A stretch of 64,000 bases of DNA from Nocardia terrae (GCF_009760405.1 NZ_WRPP01000001.1:1612001-1676000), one strand, 5' to 3'; shown: positions 34,438-44,478, numbered from the stretch's first letter. Numbers and translations: made by a program. The notes: generated by a model not told the origin, from the sequence alone.

Positions 34438-35892
34438 ATGAGCTTCCACCGCGAGGACTCGCCGGGGTATCGATCACGGGAAAGCTTGTACGGCAGTCGG
34501 ATTGCGGCGGTCGAGCCCGGCGGCGTAGATGCCATCCCGCTGTCGGTCCGGCATGGTCGGCCCACGCAGATGTTCCGTACGTGGATTTCACCGAACCTCC
34601 AATTCGCGACGGTGTTCGTCGGTGTCCTGGCGGTCGCGGCATTCGGGTTGAGCTTCTGGCAGGCCACGGCGGTGATCCTGCTCGGGAACGCCACCGGCGC
34701 GGCGATGCACGGGGTGCTCGCGGCACAGGGGCCGCGGTTCGGCCTCACTCAGATGGTGCTCGGGCGGGTGCCGTTCGGATACCGGGGCAATGTGTTGCCC
34801 GCAGGGCTCAACAGCCTGACCAGTGTGGGATGGTTCGCGGTCGGCAGCATCAGCGCGGCACTGGCGCTGAACACATTGACCAGGTTGCCGAAACCAGGGT
34901 GCCTGCTGATCGCGGTGGTGGTTCAAGTCGCCGTTGCGTTTCTGGGACACAATCTGATTCAGGCGTTCGAGCGCTACGCCTTCCCCGTGCTCGCCAGCGT
35001 GTTCACGATCGCTACGGTTGTCATCCTCTCCCGAGCCACCCACCTCAGCGACACCAGTCCCAGAGGTGCGACTGGTGGCTTTCTGCTTACCTTCGCGACC
35101 TGCTGGAGCTATACCGCTGGATGGAGCCCCACGGCCAGCGACTACACCCGGTATCTCCCCGTGAACGTCGACCACCGCAAGGTTGTGTTGTGGTGTGGGC
35201 TTGGTGTTTTCGTACCCTGCAGTCTCCTCGAGATTGCAGGGGCGGCATCAGCATGTGCGGGCAGCGATGCCCTGGGCGATCCCACGGGGTCGTTCACTGA
35301 TCAGCTGCCCGCGCCGGTCGCGGCGGCCACATTGCTTGCCATAGCGGTTGGGGCGATTGCGGGCGGGGCGATGAATGTGTACTCCGGCGCGATCTCTGTG
35401 CTCACACTCGGGATACGTTGGGGGTCGGGGTATCGACGAGCCTTGTCCGCTTTGGTATTCGGGATAACGGGGTCGGCACTGGCCTACGTCGGCCTCACAG
35501 CCGAATCCGAGCGCTACCAAGCCTTCTTGCTGCTGATCGCCTACTGGGTGGCGCCATGGCTCGGCGTCGTGCTGCTCGACCTGTATCTGCGCCGAGGACA
35601 GTCTGATTCGGCGGATTCACGGGTGGTGCGTCTGGCCTTCGATCCTGGACACCGCAATTGGGCCGGTTCGATTTCGATGGGGATCGGTTTGGTGTTGTCG
35701 GTATGGCTGTTCTCGAACCAGGAACTCTACGTCGGGCTTGTGCCGCAACGGGTTCCGGCCGTCGGCGACCTCACCCCCGAAGTGGGATTCACCATCGCCA
35801 CCGCGATCTACGCCCTGCTGGGACAGCGGATAGCTGGGGACCCCAGCCTCGCCAAGATGCCGCAGGCACCCGGAACCGATCACCCGAACTGA
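34438..35892 (+). CDS. NCS1-family purine/cytosine permease
   Basis: This 484-residue membrane protein has 12 predicted helices. NCS1 features include the N-terminal loop before WISPNLQFATVFVGVLAV, GRVPFGYRGNVLPAGLNSL, and WSYTAGWSPTASDYTRYLP with the substrate-site aromatics. It should import a purine, cytosine, allantoin or hydantoin-like compound with a cation. Confidence 0.85.
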   Translation: MSFHREDSPGYRSRESLYGSRIAAVEPGGVDAIPLSVRHGRPTQMFRTWISPNLQFATVFVGVLAVAAFGLSFWQATAVILLGNATGAAMHGVLAAQGPRFGLTQMVLGRVPFGYRGNVLPAGLNSLTSVGWFAVGSISAALALNTLTRLPKPGCLLIAVVVQVAVAFLGHNLIQAFERYAFPVLASVFTIATVVILSRATHLSDTSPRGATGGFLLTFATCWSYTAGWSPTASDYTRYLPVNVDHRKVVLWCGLGVFVPCSLLEIAGAASACAGSDALGDPTGSFTDQLPAPVAAATLLAIAVGAIAGGAMNVYSGAISVLTLGIRWGSGYRRALSALVFGITGSALAYVGLTAESERYQAFLLLIAYWVAPWLGVVLLDLYLRRGQSDSADSRVVRLAFDPGHRNWAGSISMGIGLVLSVWLFSNQELYVGLVPQRVPAVGDLTPEVGFTIATAIYALLGQRIAGDPSLAKMPQAPGTDHPN

Positions 35893-35949
35893 ACCGACAG
35901 GTCGCGACGCCCGCGACAGCGGTCCCTCGACAAATCAGAAACTGTACTG

Positions 35950-35979
35950 TTGCGAGCGTCACATTCTAGGGGTTATCGT
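35950..35979 (+). promoter_or_regulatory. Possible SigA-type promoter
   Basis: TTGCGA, an 18-nt spacer and TATCGT resemble a housekeeping promoter. It lies in the 394-bp gap 35,893-36,286 upstream of the conjugative-module gene at 36287. The open frame in that gap (35,950-36,258) has no RBS and is not called. Confidence 0.35.
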
Positions 35980-36286
35980 GATGCTGTCAGTAACGAGCAA
36001 CCTGCAAGCTATTCAACCGTTGTGGGCTCCGAACTGAACGAAGAGACTTTTCGGCCTCCCAATGCCGCCGACTTGGTGGCGGGAGAGCTTCCAGGGCCTG
36101 TGTGGACAGCCCCTGATGGCGCGAAGGTTCCCGGATCGGGGAACCGATGTGAACGCGCAATTCACCGATCATCTCGCACAATTCCGACCGCCAATCGACG
36201 GCGCAATCGCTTGCACACCAGAGCCTTAACCTCGGTGTTGTGCGCGCGTATCCCGTAACGGCGGGCGAACGCTGGAGGAGTTTGTC

Positions 36287-37435
36287 ATGACCTGGTTTCT
36301 GAATCGGCACTCGCACTCACCGGTCGCGGCAGCGTTGCGTGCAGCCATGGACGAGAGTGTCAATCATGGTGCGGCAGTGGGGATGTGGGTGGTGTGGCTG
36401 CGATCCGGGCGTGCGCTGGCCTGTGATTGGTGCCCGCGCCTGGATATCGAAGCGCCCGTGGCGATCTGCGCCGACGCCGATACGGCGGTGGTCGTCGCGA
36501 TCGCACCGCAACGCCTGGCGCACCCGGTCACCAGCCGGGCACAGGTGGCCGGGGAATACCTGGAGACCAAGGGCTTTCGCGTCGAGGTTGTGCATGTTCG
36601 CGCGTTGCACGAAGGCGCACTGTGGATCTCGCTGCGTGGCGGAGTGGGCGGGGTCGTGCCCGCGCAGCGGATCTCCGCCCGGTGCCCGAGGCTGCTCTTC
36701 CCCGGTGCTGCGCTGATGTCGTCGCGCTCGGCAGCAGCAGCGTGCGTCCTCCTCGCGGCAATGCTGTTCGCCGCTCCGGCTCCCGCCGCACCGCCTCCGG
36801 GACAGCCCGGACTGATCACGACCCCGAATTCGGGAGGACAGGCCGGTGTCACCGCGCCACCGCGTGCCCTCGCCCCTGCCGCCCCGGCGGACTCGGTCGA
36901 TGATCAGCCAGCTCGCACAGTGGTGCCTGCGGAGTCGGCGTCGTATCCGCAGACGGCACAGGCGATCTCGGCAAGTCCGCAGCCTTCGGTACCGCATGCG
37001 CCCGGACGGACCGCCTCGCCGTCGTCGGGCGGGGGAGCGACCGCATTCGGTCAGGACATCGCTGCGGTTTCCGATGTGGTGCGGTTCGGTTCGGCGGAGT
37101 TGCGGCGCCCGGATTGGATGCCCGCGTCGATCGCTGACCGCGAACGCGACTGGAACGCCTTCCTGGCCGCCCGCGTCGCTGCTGCCGCCGACCAGGCGGG
37201 ACTGACCAACCCGGCCGTCGACGCCGCACTCGGTACCGGCGGGGACGAGCAGGCCCCGCTGCCGCAGGAACTGGTGCTCGCGCAGATGGTCGCCGCTGAT
37301 CCGACGACGCTGGTGCCCGCGATCACCCACGAGACCGATGCCGTGATCAGTGCGGCGGACGCAGAGGTCCCTGACCTAGCCGCGCCGGTCGCCGATGTGC
37401 TCGGCGCACTGGCGACTGCGCAACCGCCGGCCTGA
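36287..37435 (+). CDS. Membrane-anchored hypothetical protein of the conjugative module
   Basis: The 382-residue protein has a cytoplasmic N-terminal domain of about 145 residues (GAAVGMWVVWLRSGRALACD). A single membrane helix follows (AAAACVLLAAMLFAAPAPA), then a Pro/Ala-rich extracytoplasmic linker and a helical C-terminus. The middle helix resembles an internal signal anchor. It starts after CTGGAGGAG and is followed at 24 bp by the next membrane protein. Confidence 0.65.
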   Translation: MTWFLNRHSHSPVAAALRAAMDESVNHGAAVGMWVVWLRSGRALACDWCPRLDIEAPVAICADADTAVVVAIAPQRLAHPVTSRAQVAGEYLETKGFRVEVVHVRALHEGALWISLRGGVGGVVPAQRISARCPRLLFPGAALMSSRSAAAACVLLAAMLFAAPAPAAPPPGQPGLITTPNSGGQAGVTAPPRALAPAAPADSVDDQPARTVVPAESASYPQTAQAISASPQPSVPHAPGRTASPSSGGGATAFGQDIAAVSDVVRFGSAELRRPDWMPASIADRERDWNAFLAARVAAAADQAGLTNPAVDAALGTGGDEQAPLPQELVLAQMVAADPTTLVPAITHETDAVISAADAEVPDLAAPVADVLGALATAQPPA

Positions 37436-37459
37436 GACGCGAGAAGGAGCTGACCCGCG

Positions 37460-38164
37460 ATGAACGAGATCCCCCTCGAGGAGAACCGGGAACCCGAGGA
37501 GATTCTCCTCGACGCTCCCGAGGCACAGACTGAGACGGCGCAAGGGCCGCTGCAGCAATGGCTACGAACTCACACCGAGACCTCGGACGAGGACGCCGAC
37601 GCCGAGGCCCCGCCCGATCTGCCTCGGCCGCGTCGATGGAGGGGAGTGGCGGGTGGGGCGTGCGCGCTGGTGCTCGCTGCGGCGGCGATCACCACCGTCG
37701 CTCCGCACCCGCACCCATCGACCGCATCCGAGTCGACGGTGGCGTCCCCTAGGGTGAGCGATCATCCGGTGGAGTTGGTGACTGGAACCTCCAGCGGCTG
37801 TGCGCATTCGGCGACTGAGCAACAGATTCTCGCCGTGGCGCGCGGTGCGGTGCCGGTGCGCGACGGAGGGCAGGCGATTGCAGTGTTCGAAGCCGCCTAC
37901 TACCGAGATCGCGACGGTGGGCGAGCACGGGCGCTGGTAGCGGAGTCGGCGGCAGTCGCGGACGCGCCCGCGATCCAGGCCGGAATCGATTCGATCCCGG
38001 TCGGGACCACCTATTGCGCGCGCATCCGCCGTCTAGACCTCGGCTTGTATGGCGTCGAGATCCATGAAGTTCGCCCCGGGGAGCCGGAATCGATATGGCG
38101 GCAACAGATCGCGACGAGCGATCGCGACGGGCACACGCTGATCACTGCGATCACGCAACTGTGA
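37460..38164 (+). CDS. Bitopic membrane protein with NTF2-like periplasmic domain
   Basis: The 234-residue protein has an acidic cytoplasmic part of about 55 residues, one helix (VAGGACALVLAAAAITTV) and an outer domain (AIAVFEAAYYRDRDGGRARA, then IPVGTTYCARIRRLDLGLYG). Topology and size recall VirB8/TcpC-type channel proteins, but sequence support is weak. Confidence 0.6.
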   Translation: MNEIPLEENREPEEILLDAPEAQTETAQGPLQQWLRTHTETSDEDADAEAPPDLPRPRRWRGVAGGACALVLAAAAITTVAPHPHPSTASESTVASPRVSDHPVELVTGTSSGCAHSATEQQILAVARGAVPVRDGGQAIAVFEAAYYRDRDGGRARALVAESAAVADAPAIQAGIDSIPVGTTYCARIRRLDLGLYGVEIHEVRPGEPESIWRQQIATSDRDGHTLITAITQL

Positions 38165-38257
38165 ACCGGGACTCGGCCAAACCGATCCGACCAGCAGCAA
38201 ATCACTAAATCGCACAACACGTTACGACTCCAGTGGGTCGAAAGGATGGTGGTGGCA

Positions 38258-40042
38258 ATGTTGATCGCAATAGCAGGGTTGCACCCGTCGGCCGGGGCGA
38301 GCACGACTGCGCTGTTGCTGGCCGCCGCCTGGCCCACCGGGCAGCCGGTGATTGTGGTGGAAGCCGACCCGCGTGGCGGGAAGCTCGCGCGCCGCTGCGG
38401 CGGCGACCCTGCCCGAGGCGTAGCCAGCCTCACCGCGGCGGCCGGCAAGTCCGGGGTGCGCGGGCTGGGCGACCTCGCCGACCACCTGCAATGGCACCCC
38501 GTCGGGGTCGCCTACCTGGCCGCACCCGAGCGTCCCGGCAATCTCGCCTGGCTGAGTGCGCCGAGTGGATTCGACCTCGCCGGTCTGGCCCGCACGGGTG
38601 GGCCGACCGGGGAGCTGGTCGTGGTCGCCGACTGCGGTCTCGTCTCCCAGGACTCCAGTACCGCAGCGCTATTCGACGGGGCCGATGTGCTGCTCGTCGT
38701 CGCCGATCAGCATCGACCGGCGAGCGTGCTCGCCGCGCACACGCGAGAGCTGGCGGCCCGCTTCCCCCGGATGGCGATCGTGCTGACCGGCCCGCGCTCG
38801 ATTCCCGCCACCTTCAGCCCCGAGCTGGACGCTGCGGTCATCGGGTGGCTGCCGCCACCGGCAGCGACCGGGCCGACATCGAACAACGGCGGGGCTGATG
38901 CCAGCGAGGTCGGTACGTACGTCCGTGCCCTCGCCGCAGCCGTCTGCACTCGGGCAGCCGAAGACCGCTCCGGCTGCGCTACCGACGACCAACTGCGACC
39001 GCGGCGGCGTGGCCCGCTCCGTCGACCCATCCGCTCGGCAGCGCCGACGGTGTACGCGATCAGTGCCCGTGGCAGCTTCGCCCATAGCCGGTCTCGGCTC
39101 GCTACCGCTTCGGCGACGCCACTACCTGCGGTGCCCGCGCTCGCGGGCCCTCTGCCGCAGCCCGCCGCTGTGCCCGAGACCGACTTTAGTCCGGTGCCCG
39201 AGCCCGCTCACGCTTCCGGCGCCCCGCATACATCTGAATTCGCCCCGGCGGCCCAATGCCTCCACGTGCGACTGTTCGGGCCGCTGCGTGTGATGTGGCG
39301 GCCCCGGCAGGGCATCGCTGGTCAAGCTGGCTCGGAGGCGGTCACCGAAGTCGAAATCACCGCGCGGCTGCAGCCCCGCAGCCGTGAACTACTGGTGCTG
39401 CTGGCGATCCACCCGCACGGCCTGACGCGCGCCCAGCTCGTCGATGCCCTGTGGGGGCCGCGCCCTCCGGCCCGGCCGGGCAACGCCGTCTGCACCACCC
39501 TGGCCCGCCTGCGCAACACCCTCGCCGACATCACCGGCGACACCGGGCAACCGCTGCTGGACACCAGCTCAGGTCGCCTACGGCTCAACCCGGCCGCAGT
39601 CCACAGCGATTACGCCGAGTTCACCAACGCCGCCATGCGCCGCCGCCACAGCGGCGACGACGACGAACGCCGCCGCGCCTGCGCGCGCGTCCTCGAACTC
39701 GCCGCCTCCGGCCCGCTGGCCGCGGACCTCGACGTCGAATTCCTCGACCCCATTCGAGAAAGTGTGCGCCGCGACGCCATTGCCAGCGTCGGCATCCTGA
39801 TTCGATCTCACACCGGAAAAGACCCGAGTGCCGCGTTGCGTCTGCTCGAATCCGCGATCGATATCGACCCACACAATGAGAACTTTTACCGCGACATGCT
39901 GAGACTGTATTTCGAACTCGGAGAGCACTACGTTATCGGCAATACAGTGAACCTCCTCACCAGCCGCCTGGCGCAAATAGGTGAGAAACCAAGCAAAACT
40001 ATACGAGCACTCGCTCGACAGCTCGACGAAAAGGCTTCCTGA
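38258..40042 (+). CDS. ParA/MinD-like ATPase fused to SARP-type wHTH-BTAD domain
   Basis: A protein of about 594 residues. The N-terminal 230 residues form a deviant P-loop domain: IAIAGLHPSAGASTTALLLA in place of the KGGxGKT Walker A, then VVEADPRGG and VVADCG. After a Pro/Ala linker of about 100 residues comes an OmpR-like winged helix (LHVRLFGPLRVMW to RLRNTLADITG) and a BTAD TPR domain (RVLELAASGPLAADLDVEFL). The two halves suggest partition-type ATPase control joined to transcription activation. RBS AAAGGATGG supports 38258. Confidence 0.78.
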   Translation: MLIAIAGLHPSAGASTTALLLAAAWPTGQPVIVVEADPRGGKLARRCGGDPARGVASLTAAAGKSGVRGLGDLADHLQWHPVGVAYLAAPERPGNLAWLSAPSGFDLAGLARTGGPTGELVVVADCGLVSQDSSTAALFDGADVLLVVADQHRPASVLAAHTRELAARFPRMAIVLTGPRSIPATFSPELDAAVIGWLPPPAATGPTSNNGGADASEVGTYVRALAAAVCTRAAEDRSGCATDDQLRPRRRGPLRRPIRSAAPTVYAISARGSFAHSRSRLATASATPLPAVPALAGPLPQPAAVPETDFSPVPEPAHASGAPHTSEFAPAAQCLHVRLFGPLRVMWRPRQGIAGQAGSEAVTEVEITARLQPRSRELLVLLAIHPHGLTRAQLVDALWGPRPPARPGNAVCTTLARLRNTLADITGDTGQPLLDTSSGRLRLNPAAVHSDYAEFTNAAMRRRHSGDDDERRRACARVLELAASGPLAADLDVEFLDPIRESVRRDAIASVGILIRSHTGKDPSAALRLLESAIDIDPHNENFYRDMLRLYFELGEHYVIGNTVNLLTSRLAQIGEKPSKTIRALARQLDEKAS

Positions 40043-40931
40043 GTTTACCGCCGGAGCATCTTCGTCGCTCACGGACTACGCCAAAGACAGGCTTGTAAAC
40101 ACCTGACATCGCCGAAGCGGTAAACGACTGTCGGGGTGATATGGGCCTCACGTGCGGCTGGTCCTGGCCGACGATATGGACAACAATTCACGCATGCCAT
40201 TATTGCCCGCCCGCCGCGACGGAATCGGGGATCGAAACCATTCGCAAACCCGACTCTTCGCCGCAAATAAGAAGGTAGGTACTCCAACCTCGGAACCTCG
40301 CCATATATGGCCATTCCAGAACTTGGAGAGTGCCCCCAAAGCGGTTACTCTGCGAGCGGGTACCCGCTCGCGATCCTCCGATTCCGATGCGATGCCGAGG
40401 CCGCGTCGGTTCGGCAGAACCGGCTGTGACCGTTCCATGTGTCAGTCCGTGTTGCACTCGGTGTGCCATTCGGTGTTGCGACTGAGTCGCAACACCCCGC
40501 CGCCGGTATATGGCCCGGTCGGCGCCGGTATCTTCGCGGGACGGCCGCCCAGGGTCCTACCCCTGGCAGGAACAAAGACACATGCGGGCGGGTGGTGGCC
40601 CGGTGATTCGGGCCCGGCCTCAGCGCTCTGCTGACCCTTGTCGTTCCCCTTGTGCACGTTCTTGCATTAGTGGATTCTTTTGATTTCAAATTCCCATTTC
40701 ACCGGCCGGCCGCCTCTCGGCATTCCTTGAATCCGGTGCGCATTTCGGCAAATTATTGCCCTGACCTGGTCTTTTGTTGCTGAAATTCGATCTGAAATTC
40801 GGGCAAAAGGAGTTGTGTGGCGTTCGAAATCGAGCTAATTTCGGTGCGATCGTTGAATTGAACGAATTCCCCAACTGCAATTCCGACCCGGCCCGCACCG
40901 TGTCCGAATATTCCAAACGGAGGCGATTCAA
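40043..40931. other. 889-bp noncoding region rich in palindromes; candidate control, partition or origin region
   Basis: No supported gene. Three perfect palindromes are present: GCCATATATGGC (40300-40311), GCGAGCGGGTACCCGCTCGC (40352-40371) and an 11-bp inverted repeat around TGA (40472-40496, GGTGTTGCGAC and its complement). The part from 40,660 is AT-rich and includes CTGAAATTCG twice, 12 bp apart (40780, 40792). It lies between the ParA-like gene and the operon starting at 40932. Confidence 0.6.
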
Positions 40932-41309
40932 ATGACCACCGACACCACCGCGAACACCGGCGAACTGTTTGTTGCGCTGATCAGTTTCGTACCGCCCGCC
41001 AGCGCCCGCGACGCCGGTCAATTCGCGCCGTTCGACACCATTGACGCCGCGCGCCAGTGGGCGGACGAACAATTGCGTGCCGACGTCGGCCGATCAGGTT
41101 CGGCGTGGAACTTCCGCGCCGACGTCGCCCGGGTGACCCGCGCGGATTTCGATGCCGACACGTGGGGCGTGGACAACGACAACACCGCCACCCGCGCCAC
41201 GTGGAACGTCGAAACCGCAACGGTCGTGTGGCAGGACAACGGCCCGTTCGAATTCGGCGATTGGTCCGACGAATTCGAATACGACGAATGCGACGACAGC
41301 GACATGTGA
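40932..41309 (+). CDS. Acidic hypothetical protein
   Basis: This 125-residue protein is very acidic at its end (FEFGDWSDEFEYDECDDSDM) and begins with a beta-strand-rich segment (ELFVALISFVPPASARDAG). It starts after ACGGAGGCG and heads the operon containing the AAA+ and VWA genes. Not recognised; phage and ICE DNA-mimic proteins can look like this. Confidence 0.6.
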   Translation: MTTDTTANTGELFVALISFVPPASARDAGQFAPFDTIDAARQWADEQLRADVGRSGSAWNFRADVARVTRADFDADTWGVDNDNTATRATWNVETATVVWQDNGPFEFGDWSDEFEYDECDDSDM

Positions 41310-41400
41310 CCGCCCGCGCGCCGGGGGCCACCCGCCCCCGGCGCGCACCCACCGCCCCGCCCCTGCCACCCGTTCGTTTCGTCTGTGAAGGAGTTTTCCC

Positions 41401-42624
41401 ATGACCGCCCCGGCCCCCATTTCCGCCCCGGCCCCCGCCGCCGCTGCCAGTACCGCCCCGGCCCCCGTGACGGCGGGCGCGCGGTTGGGCAATGGCGAAT
41501 TGCGCCGCATGGTGGCGCGCGTGCTGGCCGATGAACCGGCCACCGAATTCAGCCCCCGCGACATTTCCAACCGCACCGGCGGCCGGTCGTCCGGCGCGAT
41601 CGGCAACGCGTTGGATGTCCTGGTCGCCGCCGGGCACGCCGACCGCACCCAGGACAAACCGCGCCGCTACCGCGCCAACGCCGACACCGCCGCCGCTGCC
41701 GGTACCGCCCCGACCCCCGCCACCCCGCCCGCCCCCGCCGCCCCGCGCCGCCGCAAAACCGCGCCCGCAACCCCCGCAACCGCCGCCGCACCCACCCCGG
41801 CGGTCCCCGTTCCGGCCCCGGCCGGTGCCCCGGTGACGCGCCCGAACGGGCAGTTGTACCACCCGCGCACGCTGGCGGGACTGCCCGACGTGGAAGTGCT
41901 GGCGCGCATGCGTACCGCCGGGGTGCCGGTGCTGTTGTACGGGCCGCCCGGAACCGGCAAGACGTCGTTGATCGAGGCCGCCTACCCCGACCTTTTCACC
42001 GTGCAGGGCGACGGGGACACCACGGTCGCCGATTTCGTGGGCGAGTACACCCAAACCCCGGACGGCCGTTTCGAATTCGTGCACGGCCCGTTGGTGCGCG
42101 CCATGCGCGCGGGGGCGGTGCTGTTCATCGACGACGCCACCCTGATCCCGCCGTCGGTGCTGGCCGTGGTGTACCCCGCCATGGACGGCCGCCGCGAGAT
42201 CGTCGTGAAAGCCAACGGCGGGGAAGTGGTGACCGCCGCGCCCGGATTCTTCGTCGTCGCCGGGCACAACCCCGGCGTGCACGGCGCGATCCTGTCCGAC
42301 GCGCTGGCATCCCGGTTCGCCTTCCAGGTCGAGGTGAGCTCGGACTACGAACTGGCCGAATCGCTGGGCGTGGATTCCCGCGCCGTGCGGGTGGCGCGCG
42401 CCCTCGCGACCCGGGTCAGCAAGGGCGAGATCGGGTGGGCTCCCCAACTGCGCGAACTGTTGGCGTTCGCGAAAATCGCTGCCGCCGTGGACATTCCGAC
42501 GGCCGCCGCGAACATGATCGGCACCGCCCCGGAAGACGATCGGGCCATCGTCGCCGCCCAGGTCGGCACCACGTTCGGGCGCGCGTTCGCGCCGCTGGCG
42601 CTGGGCACCCGCATCCGCCCCTGA
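41401..42624 (+). CDS. MoxR/CbbQ-type AAA+ ATPase with N-terminal winged helix
   Basis: The 407-residue protein has a winged-helix domain at about 30-100 (MVARVLADEPATEFSPRDIS, then GGRSSGAIGNALDVL) and an Ala/Pro linker. The AAA+ core follows: Walker A GPPGTGKTS at about 181, Walker B AVLFIDDATLIPPSVL near 240, sensor region FFVVAGHNPG and Arg finger region DALASRFAFQVEV. MoxR-type ATPases work with VWA proteins to insert metals or activate partners. The VWA gene follows at 81 bp. Confidence 0.87.
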   Translation: MTAPAPISAPAPAAAASTAPAPVTAGARLGNGELRRMVARVLADEPATEFSPRDISNRTGGRSSGAIGNALDVLVAAGHADRTQDKPRRYRANADTAAAAGTAPTPATPPAPAAPRRRKTAPATPATAAAPTPAVPVPAPAGAPVTRPNGQLYHPRTLAGLPDVEVLARMRTAGVPVLLYGPPGTGKTSLIEAAYPDLFTVQGDGDTTVADFVGEYTQTPDGRFEFVHGPLVRAMRAGAVLFIDDATLIPPSVLAVVYPAMDGRREIVVKANGGEVVTAAPGFFVVAGHNPGVHGAILSDALASRFAFQVEVSSDYELAESLGVDSRAVRVARALATRVSKGEIGWAPQLRELLAFAKIAAAVDIPTAAANMIGTAPEDDRAIVAAQVGTTFGRAFAPLALGTRIRP

Positions 42625-42705
42625 CACCGCCCCGGTGCCCCGGTCGACCACCGGCCGGGGCACCGGGTGACCCCCTACCGAAACCCCGGCCCGAAGGAGC
42701 ACGCC

Positions 42706-44412
42706 ATGCCCGCGCCGCACATCGCTACCGCCGCCCCGACCACCCCCGCGCCCGTCCCGGCCGTACCCGCCGGGGCAGGGTGGGCGGCCCTGTCTGCTGC
42801 CATGACCGCCCAAACCCCGCCGATCGCTGCCCGCCGTGACCTGTCGGTCACCATCGCGCCCGGCGCGGCCGGGGGCGGGCTGGCGTTCTTCGTGCCCGCG
42901 CACGCCGCGATCGAGATCAACGGCGCGCACCTGGGCATCGACCCCGCCACCGCCCGCCCCGCCCGGGTGTCCGACCGCTACCGGTACGCGCCCACCTGGG
43001 GCTCGCTGGTGCACGAGTGCGCGCACGCCGCCCACACCCGCTGGAACCGCGCAGCGTGCACGGACCCGGAGGTCGTGGCGGCGGCGCTGCTGTTGGAGGA
43101 GTCGCGGATCGAGGCCGCCCAGTTGCGCCGCCGCCCCGAAGACCGGCACTGGTTGCGGGCCTCGACCCGCGCCCTGGTCTTCGCCGACACCGGAGGCTGG
43201 GACGCCACCCTCAGCGCGCCGCCCACCTGCTACGCCGCCGCCCACCACGCCGCGCTGCTGCTGGCCCGCGTGGACGCCGGGGTCCTCGACCCGACCGAGA
43301 CCACCAGCGCCGCCGCCGCGATCGAGACCATTCTCGGGCGCGCCCTGCTGCGGCAACTGCGCACCCTCTGGCGCGTCGCGCACCGCCTGTCCGACACCAA
43401 CACCCACGGCATGCTCGAGCTCGCGCGCCGCTGGTTCGCGCTGGTCGGCCCCGACCCGCACGCCACCCCCGTCCCCGGTTCCCCACTGGGCCGCGCGGTG
43501 GCCGGGACTCTGCGCGATATCGCGAAATCGGTTGCCGACCAACCTATCCCGGCCGATCCCGACGACGTGGCCGAGCGTGTCGCCGCTGCCCGTGACGCCG
43601 AAGATCGCGACAGTGACCGGGCGGGCGCGATCGCGGGCAAAGTGTTCGACCCCAACGAGTCCCGGGCGCGCTGGAGCGCCACCCGCGCCCCGCGCGCGAA
43701 CGAGCGGACCGCCGCGCGGGTACTGGCGCGCGGGTTGAACACCGCCAGCGCACGCGAGCGCGCGGTCACCAAGACCGCCTCGGCGCTGCCGCCGGGGCGG
43801 GTACGGATGCGGGCGGTCGTGGCGCGCGAAGCCCAGCGCGCGGCCGGGGCGGTACCGACCGCCGAGCCGTTCACGCGCACCACCCGCAGCGCGGTTCCGG
43901 TGCCGCCCTTGCGAATCGGCATCGCGTGCGACGTGTCCGGGTCCATGCGCCGCTACACCGGCGAGGTGGCCTCGGCCGCCTGGATCCTCGCCCAGGCCGC
44001 GAATCTGGCTGTGATGCCCGCCGCCACGGCCACGGTCACCTTCGGCAGCGTCGTCATCCCGGTCACCTACCCCGCCGCCGCCCCGGCCAAGGTCACCGAA
44101 TTCACCGCCTCCGGCAGTTGGGAGGCCATCGACACCGCCCTCGACGCCCTCGACGGCGCGCTGGGATTGTCCAAGCGCGAGAACACGCGCCTGCTGGTGA
44201 TCATCTCCGACGGCCGGTTCGAGCCCGAACCCCGCGCCGCCGCCCAGAAACGCCTCGACCGGCTGCGCGCCAGCGGGTGCGCGGTGCTCTGGCTGGCCAC
44301 CGGCCTCGCCCCGCTGCCGCTGGACGGGGCGACCGTGCACACCCTCACCGACCCCGCCGCCACCGCCGACAAGATCGCCCGCGCCGCCACCGCCGCAGTC
44401 CGCACCGCCTGA
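42706..44412 (+). CDS. VWA-domain protein with N-terminal HExxH metallopeptidase-like domain
   Basis: The 568-residue protein carries HECAH (residues 103-107) with a downstream glutamate (LLLEESRIEAAQL), a zincin-like arrangement. Its C-terminal VWA domain has MIDAS DVSGSM near 408 and the late Asp in VIISDGRFE. GAAGGAG supports the ATG at 42706. It pairs with the preceding MoxR ATPase. The layout resembles DUF2201-type metallopeptidase-VWA proteins and CobT/NorD partners. Confidence 0.85.
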   Translation: MPAPHIATAAPTTPAPVPAVPAGAGWAALSAAMTAQTPPIAARRDLSVTIAPGAAGGGLAFFVPAHAAIEINGAHLGIDPATARPARVSDRYRYAPTWGSLVHECAHAAHTRWNRAACTDPEVVAAALLLEESRIEAAQLRRRPEDRHWLRASTRALVFADTGGWDATLSAPPTCYAAAHHAALLLARVDAGVLDPTETTSAAAAIETILGRALLRQLRTLWRVAHRLSDTNTHGMLELARRWFALVGPDPHATPVPGSPLGRAVAGTLRDIAKSVADQPIPADPDDVAERVAAARDAEDRDSDRAGAIAGKVFDPNESRARWSATRAPRANERTAARVLARGLNTASARERAVTKTASALPPGRVRMRAVVAREAQRAAGAVPTAEPFTRTTRSAVPVPPLRIGIACDVSGSMRRYTGEVASAAWILAQAANLAVMPAATATVTFGSVVIPVTYPAAAPAKVTEFTASGSWEAIDTALDALDGALGLSKRENTRLLVIISDGRFEPEPRAAAQKRLDRLRASGCAVLWLATGLAPLPLDGATVHTLTDPAATADKIARAATAAVRTA

Positions 44413-44478
44413 CACCCCACCCCCGCCCCGCCCGGGGGCGGGGGACCGACTATCGAAACCACCTGGGAGACAACAGCA

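Noticed and set aside
35950..36258. Plus-strand 102-codon frame in the gap before 36287
   Set aside because: TTG start without RBS, inside a candidate promoter; arginine-rich end looks like non-coding sequence.
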